Part shown: positions 38,810 through 51,576 of the stretch, one piece after another | Layout: the number at the start of each line of letters is the position of its first letter | Numbering within the stretch: the stretch's first letter is position 1 | Source: Scomber scombrus | Taxonomy: Eukaryota > Chordata > Actinopteri > Scombriformes > Scombridae | DNA length: 64,000 nt | Direction of reading: 5' to 3' | Assembly: GCF_963691925.1 (NCBI RefSeq) | Contig: NC_084975.1 | Location: forward strand, 20,941,557 to 21,005,556 | Position numbers and translations under genes: made by a program | Notes under the pieces: model-generated | The model's database searches: none | Told to the model about the DNA's origin: nothing | What the model saw: only the letters and a program-made list of their open reading frames with translations

Positions 38810-41482
38810 ATTCATGATTTTCTTGCTGGAAATGATGGATGATGTGCCTGAAATTCCCCTACACTTTGCGGACCTTTACCTCCCCTACATCACCTCTCAG
38901 TGGGAATAGGTGGAGGTTCTCTTACATTTTAACTGTCTCTTGGGAAGCATATAAAAAGGAGGCCCAACATGTAGCACACATACCGACTCAGCTCGGAAGT
39001 TTACTATCCTAATAATATGGCTAAACAAATGCCAATTCAAACAAAGCATTCTGGCCCTCCTCCTGTTTTTAAAGACAAACAAACGGCACACAGTTGCTCT
39101 CATCTGTTGATTGTTCAGAGAAGGGAGGGTAAAGTCAGGCTACATCGGTGAGAAACTCACTGCCAGACGTTTTATCTTATGAATCCAGGAGGGATTTACT
39201 TTTAGTTCTTTCTCATGTGTAGACAAATGTTTCAGTGAGATGTACAGAATATGTGTGAGAGCTGCTCATAAACAGGAAGATGACAGGGTGTAGAGGTTTC
39301 AGATGTAAAGCATACTAAATCTATTCTCTCAAAGTGAAAAACAACACATCTTTAAGTGGACTGGAGATGATACCACGGTGACTGACTTCAGAGAACAGAC
39401 ACTGATTCCGGGTTGGAAGGTGATACCTCTTCAGATTGGTTTCAGGACGGGAACTGCTGGAAGATAAATGCTGTAAACAAAAATTTGAGGCTTTGTGTGT
39501 GTTTTAGTCTGTATCTATCAGTCACTGTGAAAATCTGTGTAAGCAGACACTTTCCGTGTTTGTTAATACATGTGTGCATTCTTGCACGTTTAGACCTTGT
39601 CCTCACAGCACCTCAGCTGCTCTGGGAGGTGCTCGATATGCTCTTTGTGCATCGTTGACTCTGAAAAGCGCCACTTCAGTGGAATAAGCCTAGCCTGTCA
39701 TTAGCGAGCATGGCATGGGCATGCTGTTTAACCATTAGTGAGGAGTGGAGCTACAGCACCAGGCGCTGCCAAGAACAGCACTGCTGTGCCACGAGGACAG
39801 AGAGGAGGAGGAAGGCCTGCTCTGCACTGTCTTCTGCATGTGTACGCGAGAAAGAGATATACATTATGTGTGCATGCAGCATTATTGTACACTCATTTTG
39901 CATTCATATGGGAAGATTGACGCTTGCCCCACGAAAGTCGGTGAAACTGCAATTCCTATATTTCTCTGTAACCATTCCATGCTCTCCCCATTCTCCCCAT
40001 TTTTAAACCACACACTCCACATTGATTGACGGCCCATTGGACTCCAGTCTCTTACAGCAACCGTTCAACATGTTTCATAGCGCTGTGGGCAACATGGCGA
40101 ATACGGACGAACGCACTTGTGACGCAGGCTGGCCAGGGGTACTGTGGAGTCGGTGTCTCTGAATTACAGAGTACGGCTGAAGGCACACTGCTGCAGCTAA
40201 ACCACCTCATTAGGTCGTGGTGACTGCATTTAGCCGGCATTTCCCCCCTCACACGTCCAGAGAGGCCGCATCAGACATGGTGATTAACTGTAGAGTAAAC
40301 ACGTCCATCTATGAGGTCTCAGGTCTCTGCCATGCAGCATGGATGGCAACACAGTTTACTGTAACAACCAACCAAGAAACACTGGAGCCCCCCCCCATAA
40401 GTAATAAACCGTGCTTCCCAAGGCTCAGAAGATTCATAACATTTGGTCAACATTGTGTGGCGAAACAGAGACTGCTGTTGTAAGTTTGAGTTCACTTGCA
40501 GTTTAGTATGATGTTGCTTCAAGTGTTTTAAGCTGTTGACTCCAATAATCGAACTCTTCCTTTGTTGAAGCAGAGAGGAATGTTGCTTTTGTCCTACAGT
40601 ATCTTGACAATTACCCTGGAACTTGAAAAAACAACAGGAACACAGCTATGTAAACTCTGAAGGTCATTATTTATCTGAAATAATGACAAATAACTAAACA
40701 TGGCTCCCAAAGCAAATATATTTGAAGGTATAGTTTAAAATGTTCCTCTTATGGAAAAAAGTGAATTGAGACTTCAAGTCCCTCATCTGAGATTGACTTG
40801 GCCAACAGAGCAGAATTACCACAGCAGAAAAGCGTGCAAGGGCTGGATTAATTATTGCAATATCTGCAGCAAAGCAGGGCTAATTTGCAGCACACTTCAT
40901 TTGGTTTTACTACCCCTTGTCTCCTGGGGTGTTGTAACAGAGTTTATCCTTGTCTGGGGAAATTTCCCCGCATTTTACTGAATGTCTGTAGTCAGTGGTT
41001 TGACTTCTACTTGGGGCAATGGGTATTCTATGCCAAGGATTCACTGTTGCTGGGTGGAGAGTGAGAGAAAAGGGAGAAAGAGGGAGGTCTGAGAGCATTT
41101 TTTCATTTCATGTGTGTTTACTGTACTGTAAATGCTACACCCTCAAAGCTATTCTTGGTTTTATTGAGCTTTCAAGTACAAAATGCTTTTTTTGTGAGTA
41201 TCGTGTGCTTTTAATGTATTGCGTTAGTATATTTTCCACAGGGCTACCTCCTCGAGACTACATCTGTGCAGTATGTGTGGGTGGTTTGGCAAAAACATGT
41301 AGTTGTGGTGTCAGGGTCATGCTAAGGTCATGGATGCTGCGAACAGAGGAGAAAGAGGTGTTGGGAAAGAGCTCCACGCCGCAGGCTATGCGACTTACCT
41401 CTGGAACTGCAACTCAGCTTCGCACAGACAGCTGCAGACACCCTGTCTGGATGAACAGCTGGCCAGGATGTCTGGAAGAGAA
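38810..41482. other. Non-coding DNA, no gene seen
   Basis: Somewhat more GC-rich between 39600 and 40300. A single exon-like segment on the minus strand at 41400-41432, between AG and GTAAGT, is isolated and not called. Confidence 0.45.
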
Positions 41483-41498
41483 GGGGGGGGGGGGGGGG
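41483..41498. repeat. Poly(G) run of 16
   Basis: Sixteen consecutive G on the + strand, within a purine-rich stretch 41470-41600. Confidence 0.95.
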
Positions 41499-44270
41499 AG
41501 AGATACCAAGATAGAGAAACAGAGAAGGACAGGAGATAAATGGACATGAGAAATAAAAATGTGTAAGTGGGACAGGAAAGGGAGAGGAAGCAGAGGTAGA
41601 CAGAGGTGACAAAAAGTAATGGACAGGGTCCAATACATCCAGAAGCTCCAGAGAGGGGCCTCTGTGTGGGAAAAGAGGGATGGAGGGTTATAAATCTGGC
41701 TGGGCCTGGCTGTCCTGGCTGCCTGGTTCCACACTGGGTTTGTTCAGGTGGCCCTCTCCATCAGCCTCCTCCTGCTGCCGCCGCCTGCTCAGTATGCTAA
41801 AAAAGCCCAGCGAAAGAGAAATGTGTTGGAGGGAAGGAAAAGAAGCACTTCACGGTTTTATGGTTTCCTTGTCTGCAGGCATGCTCACAGACAGACTGAC
41901 ATGAGCTAAGAAGCATGACCAGTGAGCAGAAGTTTGGACGACTGAGAGTTATGGGGTTGAACTTTGTACTGTGAACTTTTTTAACCTTCGTTGTTCTGGA
42001 GAGGGTTTTATATGCCTGTTGCCTACTACCAGATATATACTGTATATGCTTCAAACTTGCAGATATACACACTAACAGGGATTAGAAGCTAAAACCATGG
42101 TTTTCTATTGTAGGAGCAATATTCATGCTATAATTTCGCCAGTCAGGAAAGTTGTAACAATACATTCAGTAAACTGTTTGGTAGAATACACCATTCAATA
42201 TACTTCCAATGTATTCACTATGAGAACAAATGGTCATTGTAAAAATAAACATATTTATTTCTTCTTAGGTGTAAGGTGTGCAAAATATTACCTAAAACAA
42301 AGGAGCTTTTATACAAACAGGCATTTCTCTGCATAAACTAAACAGCTTGAATGTCCTCATAAAGAACAAATGTCCGAACTTGGTAACAAGTTCACGTTCT
42401 CCAAATAACTCAGTTTGCCACAAACCCCAATTTAAACATCTTCAAACAAACTGATTTTAGGTTTCTGGAATAGCACAAGGACATGTTTAAGACAATAACT
42501 TGAGATCTCTGGAGGTTAACAATCTTCATATGTAATTGGGCTCTCTTACATGAATGTTTGCAAACGAAAAGGACTACCTTTTGGAGTCATAACTGAGCCA
42601 ATTAAGTTAATATTGTGGTTCAGGATGCATATGACCCCTTTTTATTTTGGAACTCTACCAGCCAGCTTTGGGATTCAAACCAACACCCCACTAGCCAGAA
42701 GCTGGATTCTCACAAAGCTGGAGGGTCGATGGAGTTCAAGTAGGGATTTTTCAGCACACACCAGTGGAGCCAGAAAGTGGCCTCCTCATGGCAGAGGTCC
42801 AGAGACGCTGGCCTAGTGGGCAGACTGACAGTGGGAGACGATACAGAGAACAAGAGACGAGAGGGGAATAGAAAATGGAGAAAACAGACCTTCTGCACAA
42901 TTCACACACATACGAGTACTACAAGTGGTCATTCAGTGGCTCCATTAGGAAACACTCATACACATGACTTGACATACATACATGATCTGTTTTACACAGA
43001 AGATTCAGAAACAGATATGCTGCACAAAAGTGGACACCAAGTATTCAGTATTCACATTTAACACGTGCAATAAAACAGGAAATACACAGGAAAACATGCA
43101 ACATAATGCAAGTGGAGCACATACTTTTTCACTTTGTCTCACGTGCTAGTGAGAAAGCGAGCGAATGCGCTGTGTAGACAGGGCCATTTTTCTCTTTTCC
43201 TGTGGTCGGAGTGTGTGACTGGGGATTTATTTTCGCAGTTCTCTGGAGGGAGGTCACTGTTTTGCTGAATTTGAAACATTTGAAGTATCCGAGGCCCCCA
43301 TCCCTGTTCCACATTATAGAAATGGCCCATTCCATTCATTTGGACCTGTCAGAGTGCATAATGGTTCTCAGATCGTGTCTACTTACTGCTGGTCAAACTG
43401 GGTCACACAAACACTCTGGCCCTTCATCTCATTATGTAATTTACCTCTCGCACTCACTCTATGTAAAGGTAAGACCTTCATTGAGAAAAAGTACACGTGA
43501 TTCACGAAAAGATTATAAAAATTCAATTAGACAAATGGCCTCACATGAGATACAGTACATGTTTGCATGTGGGAAACGTTTCATGTGCCAGATGAACTCC
43601 CCGTTGAAGCAGGCAGATGAATAGTGAGCGGATATTACCTTGGGCTTGGCTGTTTGACACGTGGCTGTCTGGGCTTTGTTTGGCTCCAACAGGTAATATT
43701 TTACTGTAATGGCTATTGAAAGATCTGGTTGAGGCCGAAAAGGAAGACTTCCAGAAACCTCTGTCACTGCAGGACAATGACCAGTGCGCTTGTCTGGAGT
43801 TCCAAGTGAAACATTACTCGAGCAACTTTTCAATAAGACAGCAATCGCAGGAAATCCTGACCCCCAAAGAGAAGGGCATCAACAGTTGGTGATAATTTGC
43901 TATCAACAGTGGGTCTGCTGTGTTGAGTTGTAGACACTAACTGTTGATAGCCCCTTTTGTCTGTAAAAGTCTTAATCTCAGTGGCACTGCCTCTGGGCTC
44001 ATATTACATTTAGTGGGGTAAAATGGGTGTTTTGTGAGATGAAAACAGGCCCAATTTGAAACAGACCCACTCTCATTTTGAGTCAGGTCCACTTAAGGTA
44101 ATTGAATTTGACTCTAGCATTTTTCTCCAGTACTGGCTCACTAGCTGTTACACCATTCGCTTTATATTCAAACTGAGAAGAAGCAAAGTCTTCATCACCC
44201 TGGTTCCTCACTGGACCAATAATATCTGGTTAAAAGTCATGTGGAAAACCACAAGGGTGCAAGCACATTA
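41499..44270. other. Non-coding DNA, no gene seen
   Basis: Purine-rich at the left end, then ordinary AT-rich sequence. No exon pairs with consistent phase. Confidence 0.5.
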
Positions 44271-44295
44271 CACATGTGCACGCATGCGCACGCAT

Positions 44296-44366
<71 letters not shown>

Positions 44367-44376
44367 CGCACACACA
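44271..44376. repeat. (CA)n microsatellite with CGCATGCG leader
   Basis: 'cacatgtgcacgcatgcgcacgcatgcgca' is followed by about 38 CA units and a short TATATA break. Confidence 0.96.
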
Positions 44377-44689
44377 AAACCAAACAAACAAACACAGTTG
44401 TCATTATTAGGACAGATAAAATTGAGGCCAGTTGCCCTTGAGATGTGTACCAATTTAGAGAGCACTTGTTCAGAACTAGGCCAGATATTCTCAGCCTCGC
44501 GCTTCCACCCCTCTGGCCACAAGTTTTTGTTTGTGTGCTTGTACGACCTCTAAAAAAAGGATATAGGTCAATCAGTTACTTTTAGAAGGTTGGTCCTGTT
44601 TTAGGCACACTAGTGATGGGACTTCAGGAATGGTAACCAGTCCACTATGTTGGTCCAAACTTAAGTATCTTGACAATGTAGCTACTGGA

Positions 44690-44920
44690 TTAAGAGACAC
44701 AAATAACTTGACAATGACTCCTAATTATATGTGATCCTCTGAATTTTCATCTACCACCAACATACAGTGGCATTTTTAGTTCTGGGCGAAATGTCTCAAC
44801 AATTATTGAGCAGTTTGCCATGAAAAAAGTAATTATTTAAGTTCCCCCCACAGGATGAATTTCAATAACTTGGGTGATCTCCTGATTTTTCATCCCACAC
44901 CATCATTATGTCAAATGTAC
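44690..44920. repeat. Second copy of the dispersed repeat split at 14.5/16.3 kb
   Basis: 'aaatgtctcaacaattattgagcagtttgccatgaaa', 'ccacaggatgaatttcaataacttgggtgatctcctgatttttcatc' and 'ccatcatta' follow the same order as 14560-14690. Heavily diverged. Confidence 0.45.
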
Positions 44921-46919
44921 ATTTGTATATTTGAATATACATTGCTGTGATTAGTATGTTTCTATTAGCAGTTGACTTGTAGTCTTTTGTGATAAACTCA
45001 AATATCAATAAGTGCAAAACAGAACAAATACCCACCCAACTCCTCCATATACTATCTGAAAGATAAGATCAGAAGAACTATCAGTGAAAAAAACAAATAC
45101 AAAGACAAACAAAGACAATTAAACAATAATTTTTGCATTTTTTTCTCACTCCGTTTTCATGAGACCTACCTCCATGTATTCCACATATATGTATCTATAC
45201 CTCTTGCGTTGAAAACAGCCCCATCATTTACCCCAAAACAAGTGGTGACAGAGTCCATTATGTTAAGTTAACAGGGGTTTTGCTTCACTTGAAGTGGGGT
45301 AATTAACAACACACTAAGTGCATCGGCCCTTTTTATTGAGCCATGGCTAAGTGGAAACCCCTTTTACGGGAGTCAATGGTTCATCTCCATGCTTTTTGGG
45401 GGTTGGCCAGACAACACAGGGCTACTGACAATGATGAATGGAGGCTTTGCACGCATGGAGCCTCTTGCATCTCATCTTCAGTAAAGAACACAGACTTGTT
45501 CACCTCCTCACTGTGTGCGTCTCCACATAGAGGCACCTTGTGTGTGTCTAACAGGCATTAAGTCAAATGCTAATGGTAGGAGCTGACCAGAGGAGATGAT
45601 AAAGTGGATAAAGTCCAGGTACCCTGATGTGTGCAGGTGTGCAAATGACCTTTCTGCTTTTCTAAAGCTATTAACCAGAATATGTGTCAACACTTGAGCT
45701 GTGTGAGTCACCTATTTGCCTGCAGCACTGTGCAGAGTTCTGTCACTTAGTTGCTTGTGCCAACATGTGGATTGAGTGTGAGTCTGTGTTTATGTACAAG
45801 CCTAGCATGTGTGTGGATTTATGTTTAAATTCACAGCTGCAGAAGGTGCTCGGCTTGATGACACGCAGCTTTTTCACACATGGAGCTGCTTGTTTTAGTC
45901 ATTAACACAACATAACGGCACATGAAAGTCCCACTTGTCATGCACATGTATGTTTTTTTGTCCCCCCTATGTAAACATAGCTTTTCCTTGCTGCCTGTAA
46001 AGAAAGAAAGTCATACCCACACTTAACCTTCCCCTTCTTGCACCCCCATCATCCCTGACCTAATACATTTTCCCAGTCAGGCTACTTGTATGGGGGGACA
46101 GACCATTTCATCACTGGTATGATCACTGGTTTTGGCTGTCATATGCTAGTGGTGAAAGACACATCGAGAGTATGTGGGGTTGGTGGCATACAGCAGATTG
46201 AGTAGTTCAGTACAAGCTATGCAAGGTCTTTGTCGTGATTTACCTGTCAGAAAAGCCAAAAACAGGTGTCAGAGTTAAGGAGGCAGCCACGGGGGAAGCA
46301 GAGGACCAGCTGTGAGGACGTTAGAAGAGGATGGCAGCAGACAGCTACCACCTAGACCCTGCTCCATCACTTACATCAAGACTGTGATCAAAGGCAGTAT
46401 AGATGGTTCCTCCTCATGAGAGCCAAACAGCTTCACATCAAAGATAGAATGACCTCAAGTGGTGGTAGCCAAATCAAGGAGGAGAGGAGAAAGTAGGGCA
46501 TCAAGGACACAGAGGGGTGGAGGTAGAGGGGTTGAAGATGGAAAACGAAAGAGCGACCATATTCTAGCGGAGCTGTCCCACATGCACCAGTTATGACCTT
46601 TATTTCCTGTTGTTCCATAATTTATTCAGTTATTAGAGGTATAGATACAACATTGAGCTTGCTTCAATAAAAAGCAGTAACATGATTTTTTTAACATGAT
46701 GACGACATGATCTCCACAAAATATTGAAAATCATGGGAGTAAAATAAATGTTCATAATAAAAGCTTTAAAAAGTGTCGATGAGCAACACATGGTATAGTT
46801 CTGATTTATAATGGGTGAATCCAAAAACAGCACTTGCCACAGACAATAGTCAAAATACAATAGAACCCACAATTTGCAAACACTATTACAAATTTTCTTT
46901 AAAAAAAAAAAAAAATCAG
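44921..46919. other. Non-coding DNA, no gene seen
   Basis: No coding segments, tandem repeats or transposon ends recognised. Confidence 0.5.
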
Positions 46920-46934
46920 AACTATGTGCGAGTT

Positions 46935-47265
46935 AGCTTTTGTTGAAGAAATTCACTCAAGTCCTTGTTAAAAGTTTGCTGTGGTGTTGGAAGTTTATTG
47001 ATACCCCGGGATATCGGTGAGCACACAGAGTGGGTCTGAGACAGTGGACTAACCCAGAGCAAATGAAATGGAGGCATTTTATACAGTAAGACAAAGGCAG
47101 TGATCAGCAAAGAAGCAAAAGGCAGGAAGGGAGAGCATTTGCATTCAGACCTTACAGTGTTACACTGAGGCCAGATCAAATGATAACTTGGTGGGGGGAG
47201 GTGGTTCTTCGGTGGACAGTTGACAATGTTAACTGCAAGTAGTCACAACAGGAGGAGGGTCTACA
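46935..47265 (-). repeat. Solo-LTR-like segment 1
   Basis: Read on the minus strand it has the order of a retroviral or Gypsy-type LTR: a TATA box (CTGTATAAAATG, at about 47074-47087) and AATAAA about 80 bases later (46994-46999) just after 'gatatcccggggtatc'. An AT-rich end with CTTCAACA follows. There is no internal gag/pol sequence on either side. Boundaries are approximate; no target duplication found. Confidence 0.45.
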
Positions 47266-48985
47266 TTCAGACAAACGTCACTTGATTACATCACATCTCT
47301 GGAAATACGTGCATTTCTTCTTCACTTGTTTTGGAAATCCATCCTATCCTAGTGTCCAAAAGTCCAAAATATAGGTGCTGGTTGCAATCTCTGTCAGTAC
47401 AATATGAATTATGAGGTACAGTATGTCAGATCAATAGTAGGGTTGTTTTCGATTTAAAAAAAAAAAAAAAAAAAGATCCATCTGTACTGCTTACATGAAA
47501 AGGTAGCAAACCAATAGATGCATTTTGTCCATTGCACTGGCACTTAAATTATTATTTTTTTAAAATCAAAAGAGGTAGAGCTTGTGAAGCTAGTCATCTT
47601 ATGAGAAAAGCGGGCAACATTAAATCCCCATTATGCAAAGTGAGTTTGAGGTTAATAACATTTTTAGCAGTAGCATTGCACAAACTAGCACTAATTCTGA
47701 TTGTGTTGTTTGCAAAATGAGTTCTTGCAGCAGTCCCACAATTTTAATGCCACCTGTCTTTATTCGCCAAAGCTCTAAATTGGCTTTTGGTGGACTTATT
47801 TTCTTACTTGCTTTTCTACTTTACTTTTCACAATATAATCTAGGGCCACTGCTTTTGATTGGCTATCAAATATCTTCTCACATTTCTTTCACTGTGACTT
47901 TGGGACTGTGACAACAGTGAAAACTGTTTAATTGAATCACAATGTTTTGTCTTTTATGCACATGCAGACATTCAGTCAAGTGCAGTCAAATGCTAAATGT
48001 TTATGTGAAGATGTAAGCCTTTAGCTCATTAGAAAAACATATCACACACCCAAAACGAAGGAAATGTGGCATAAGAGCTTGATGATTAGTGTACAAGGTT
48101 TAGCTGCTAGCTTCCACTTGTATTTTATGGACACCTAGTTGGTGTGGCCAATGCAGCAACAGTAATATTACTTCACTAAAGAAATGGTATTAAATAAAGT
48201 TGGGGGACTGAAGTTAAGGTGGCAGTGGCATCAAAAGTCTAAAGTTAAATTCTTGCATGTTGGCAGACTAGATATGCAGATTAGTTGTAAGAAACACAAA
48301 TATTTTCCCCCGCTTTCGGTATGTTACCACTGATTGTGGGTTTTGCCAGTACTTTCTGCTGCACTGGCACAGTGCAAATGTAGTGTGGATGCAGGTCTGG
48401 CAATGTGAAGTTACAGTGGGTCTGGCTGTAGGGTGCAGCCACCACAGAGAATTCTCATCCCTAATTCTTCACAAACTCCACATTAAATTGCTTCAGCATC
48501 TGTTTTTTTTCCAGACTTACACAGCCTAAACAAGGGTGGTGACTTTTATGGAAAAGGGATGAGATCAGTCTTTCCCTTTGTCATCCCTTGGGTGTCACAT
48601 CATCACATGATCTTGGTTATGGAGCTCAAAAATGCTCATGGACCCCATCGTATACATCTGCTGCTTGTGGAGGCCTTGGGGAGACATCTGAAAGGCTGCC
48701 ACACGACACAACACGCAGACCCAACCACAGAAGAACAAGGTTGAGGAACTGGTACATTTGGAAAAGGATAAAACGTGCATCTAGAGGAAGGCAGCAGTTA
48801 AAAAAAGGAAGACAGGGGTCACATATGCTTGTGGAAAAGGAAGAATGCTGCCCTGAAGATCACAAGCAGAGAAATAATTTATCACTGCTCCCTCTATCAT
48901 TTCTTCTGGCAGAGACAAATGGCCTAGAGTCAGATTGGATCACTTCTGGCTTTCTCTGGGTTTTTTTGCCTGCTGTGTGTTTTGA
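47266..48985. other. Non-coding DNA, no gene seen
   Basis: A poly(A) run of about 19 at 47456-47474. No coding segment recognised. Confidence 0.5.
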
Positions 48986-49827
<842 letters not shown>

Positions 49828-49936
49828 GGTAGCTTCACTTTTTTTTTTTTTTTTTCAAAATATTTTTATTGTCAATTTTCAAAGTAACGAACAATATACA
49901 TACACAAATAATAATAATGATAATAAATAAATAAAA

Positions 49937-50264
49937 ACTTGACACAAACCATGACATGTCGAAATAAAGTACACGCAGAAAGACTTAATGTAGTGTCCGA
50001 GTTAAATGTCCACTCGAGTGTGTCAGAGTAGAATATCCACTTGAGTGCATCAAATATATCAGTACTCTTCAAATACACATGATGATAATAATAATAATAA
50101 AAATTAATTTAAAAACTAGATAAATAAATTAACAAGATAAAAATAAAGAAAGACTTGACACAAACCATAACATATAAAAACAGATTACACACAAAGAGGC
50201 TTAATAAAACATCAGAGTTGAATGTCCACTTGAGTGCATCAAGCATGTCAGAATAGGTGCTCTT
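49937..50264 (-). repeat. Duplicated unit in the LINE 3' UTR
   Basis: Copies lie at about 49937-50070 and 50152-50264. Both begin cttgacacaaaccat and share 'gtccactTgagtgcatcaa' and a 'tactctt/tgctctt' end. Each is preceded by an AT-rich (ATAA)n-like stretch. The first copy has an additional internal duplication of a ~31-base 'atgtccactcgagtg...' unit. Confidence 0.7.
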
Positions 50265-50276
50265 TAGGGGGGTTAA

Positions 50277-51562
50277 CTACAGTTCCAAATACTCCAGGAT
50301 AGGTCTCCATACACCATAGAATTTCTGTAAGTTGCCAGATATCTCGTATCTCAGTTTTTCAATGTGGAGAATTCCTACCAGCTCCCTCAGCCAGGCTTCG
50401 AATTTAGGTGGTGAGTCAGATTTCCACATTTTCAAAATGCATCTCTTTGCTATGACCATACCATAAGCCACCACCGTAGTAACATTTCGACCCATGTTCT
50501 CCAAAGTGTTAGAGATGCCAAGTAAAGCGGTTTCAGGATCAGGGTCCAGGTTTACTTTAAGTGCATGGGAGTACCATCTGAAAATCGAACACCAGAAATT
50601 CTGAATCTCAGGGCATAGCCAAAATTGATGTGCAAGTGTGCTGTCTGATATCTTGCACCTTTCACACAGGGGAGAAGTTTGGGGGAAGATTTTATGCAGC
50701 CTAACCTTAGAATAGTGTAACCTGTGTATGACCTTGAATTGAATCAACTGTAACCTAGCGTTAACTGAGCAATGATGAATGTCATTTAAGGCTTGTTTCC
50801 ATGTTTCGTCTTGAATCGTGATATTAAGATCAGCCTCCCACATTTGTTTAAATTTAACAGCAGGTTGTGCAAGTTTGTGAGAGAAAGTACAAACCAATTT
50901 TGAAATCAAACCTTGCGCTTCTGGTGGGCCAAGTAAGAGCTTAAAAATAGCACTTTCTTCTGGCAAGGAGTCAGATGATGAAATATTTTGTCTTATGTAA
51001 TGACGGAACTGTAAATACCTAAAGAAGTTGGATTTTGGCAGGTCATATTTTTTTTGTAAAAATTCAAATGAACATAAATGTTTATTAACATAGAGATCTT
51101 TTATGGACCCTATTCCTTTCCTACTCCACTCCTTAAAAACTGCATCTGTGTTCGAAGGAAGAAAGGCATGGTTATGCCATATAGGGGCGTGCACTGATGT
51201 CTTAGGAAGATCGCAAAATTTTCTGATCTGCATCCAGATTTTTTGAGCATTAGTTATTGTGTAATGCTCTCCCTTGCAAGTGGCTCTCGGCCTTGGTAAT
51301 GAAAAGAGAATTGCCCTGAGGGAGGTTTTTTGGGGTAGACTTTGTTCTATTGCTAACCAGGATGGTATCTCAGTCTGTGGATCAGGGTTATTAGCCAGTT
51401 GCCAATATACCATCACTCTACTGTTAGCGGCCCAGTAATAATGTAGGAAACATGGTAGGCCAAGGCCTCCAGATTCCTTTGGCTTTTGAAGATGTTGTTT
51501 AGAGATTCTGTGTGCCTTATATCCCCAAATAAATGGTAAAATCACAGAGTCAATCATTTTAA
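50277..51562 (-). CDS. L1-type ORF2p C-terminal fragment (about 427 aa)
   Basis: The C-terminal part of the L1 ORF2 protein, which in full length has endonuclease and reverse transcriptase domains and copies its own RNA at the target site. Only the region after the reverse transcriptase remains. It opens with IDSVILPFIWGYKAHRISK and GGLGLPCFLHYYWAA, which are hallmarks of fish L1 elements. It includes SIKDLYVNKHLCSFEFLQKK. The C-terminal zinc-knuckle-like motif is C298-X2-C301-X8-H310-X4-C315, counted from the internal Met at 51557. The stop follows LEYLEL. There are no frameshifts or stops, but without the catalytic domains and a promoter it cannot move by itself. The start is the truncation point, not a true start codon. 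Confidence 0.92.
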
Positions 51563-51576
51563 GGTAGCTTCACTTT

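Larger units (their letters stand above)
49842..51562 (-). mobile_element. 5'-truncated L1-type LINE with target duplication
   Basis: A retroposed copy on the minus strand. The 14-base sequence GGTAGCTTCACTTT occurs at 49828-49841 and again at 51563-51576, exactly at the two ends. The 3' end carries a run of T on the plus strand, i.e. a poly(A) tail on the element strand, with AATAAA a little upstream of it. The 5' end is cut within ORF2, after the catalytic reverse transcriptase region. The perfect duplication and unbroken frame point to a young insertion. Confidence 0.93.

Noticed and set aside
41230..41323. Exon-like segment after tattttccacag encoding a Cys-rich peptide (DYICAVCVGG)
   Set aside because: The donor candidate is weak and no neighbouring exon in phase was found.
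41400..41432. Minus-strand exon-like segment between tctgcag and gtaagt
   Set aside because: Isolated, with a weak pyrimidine tract and no partner exon in a consistent phase nearby.
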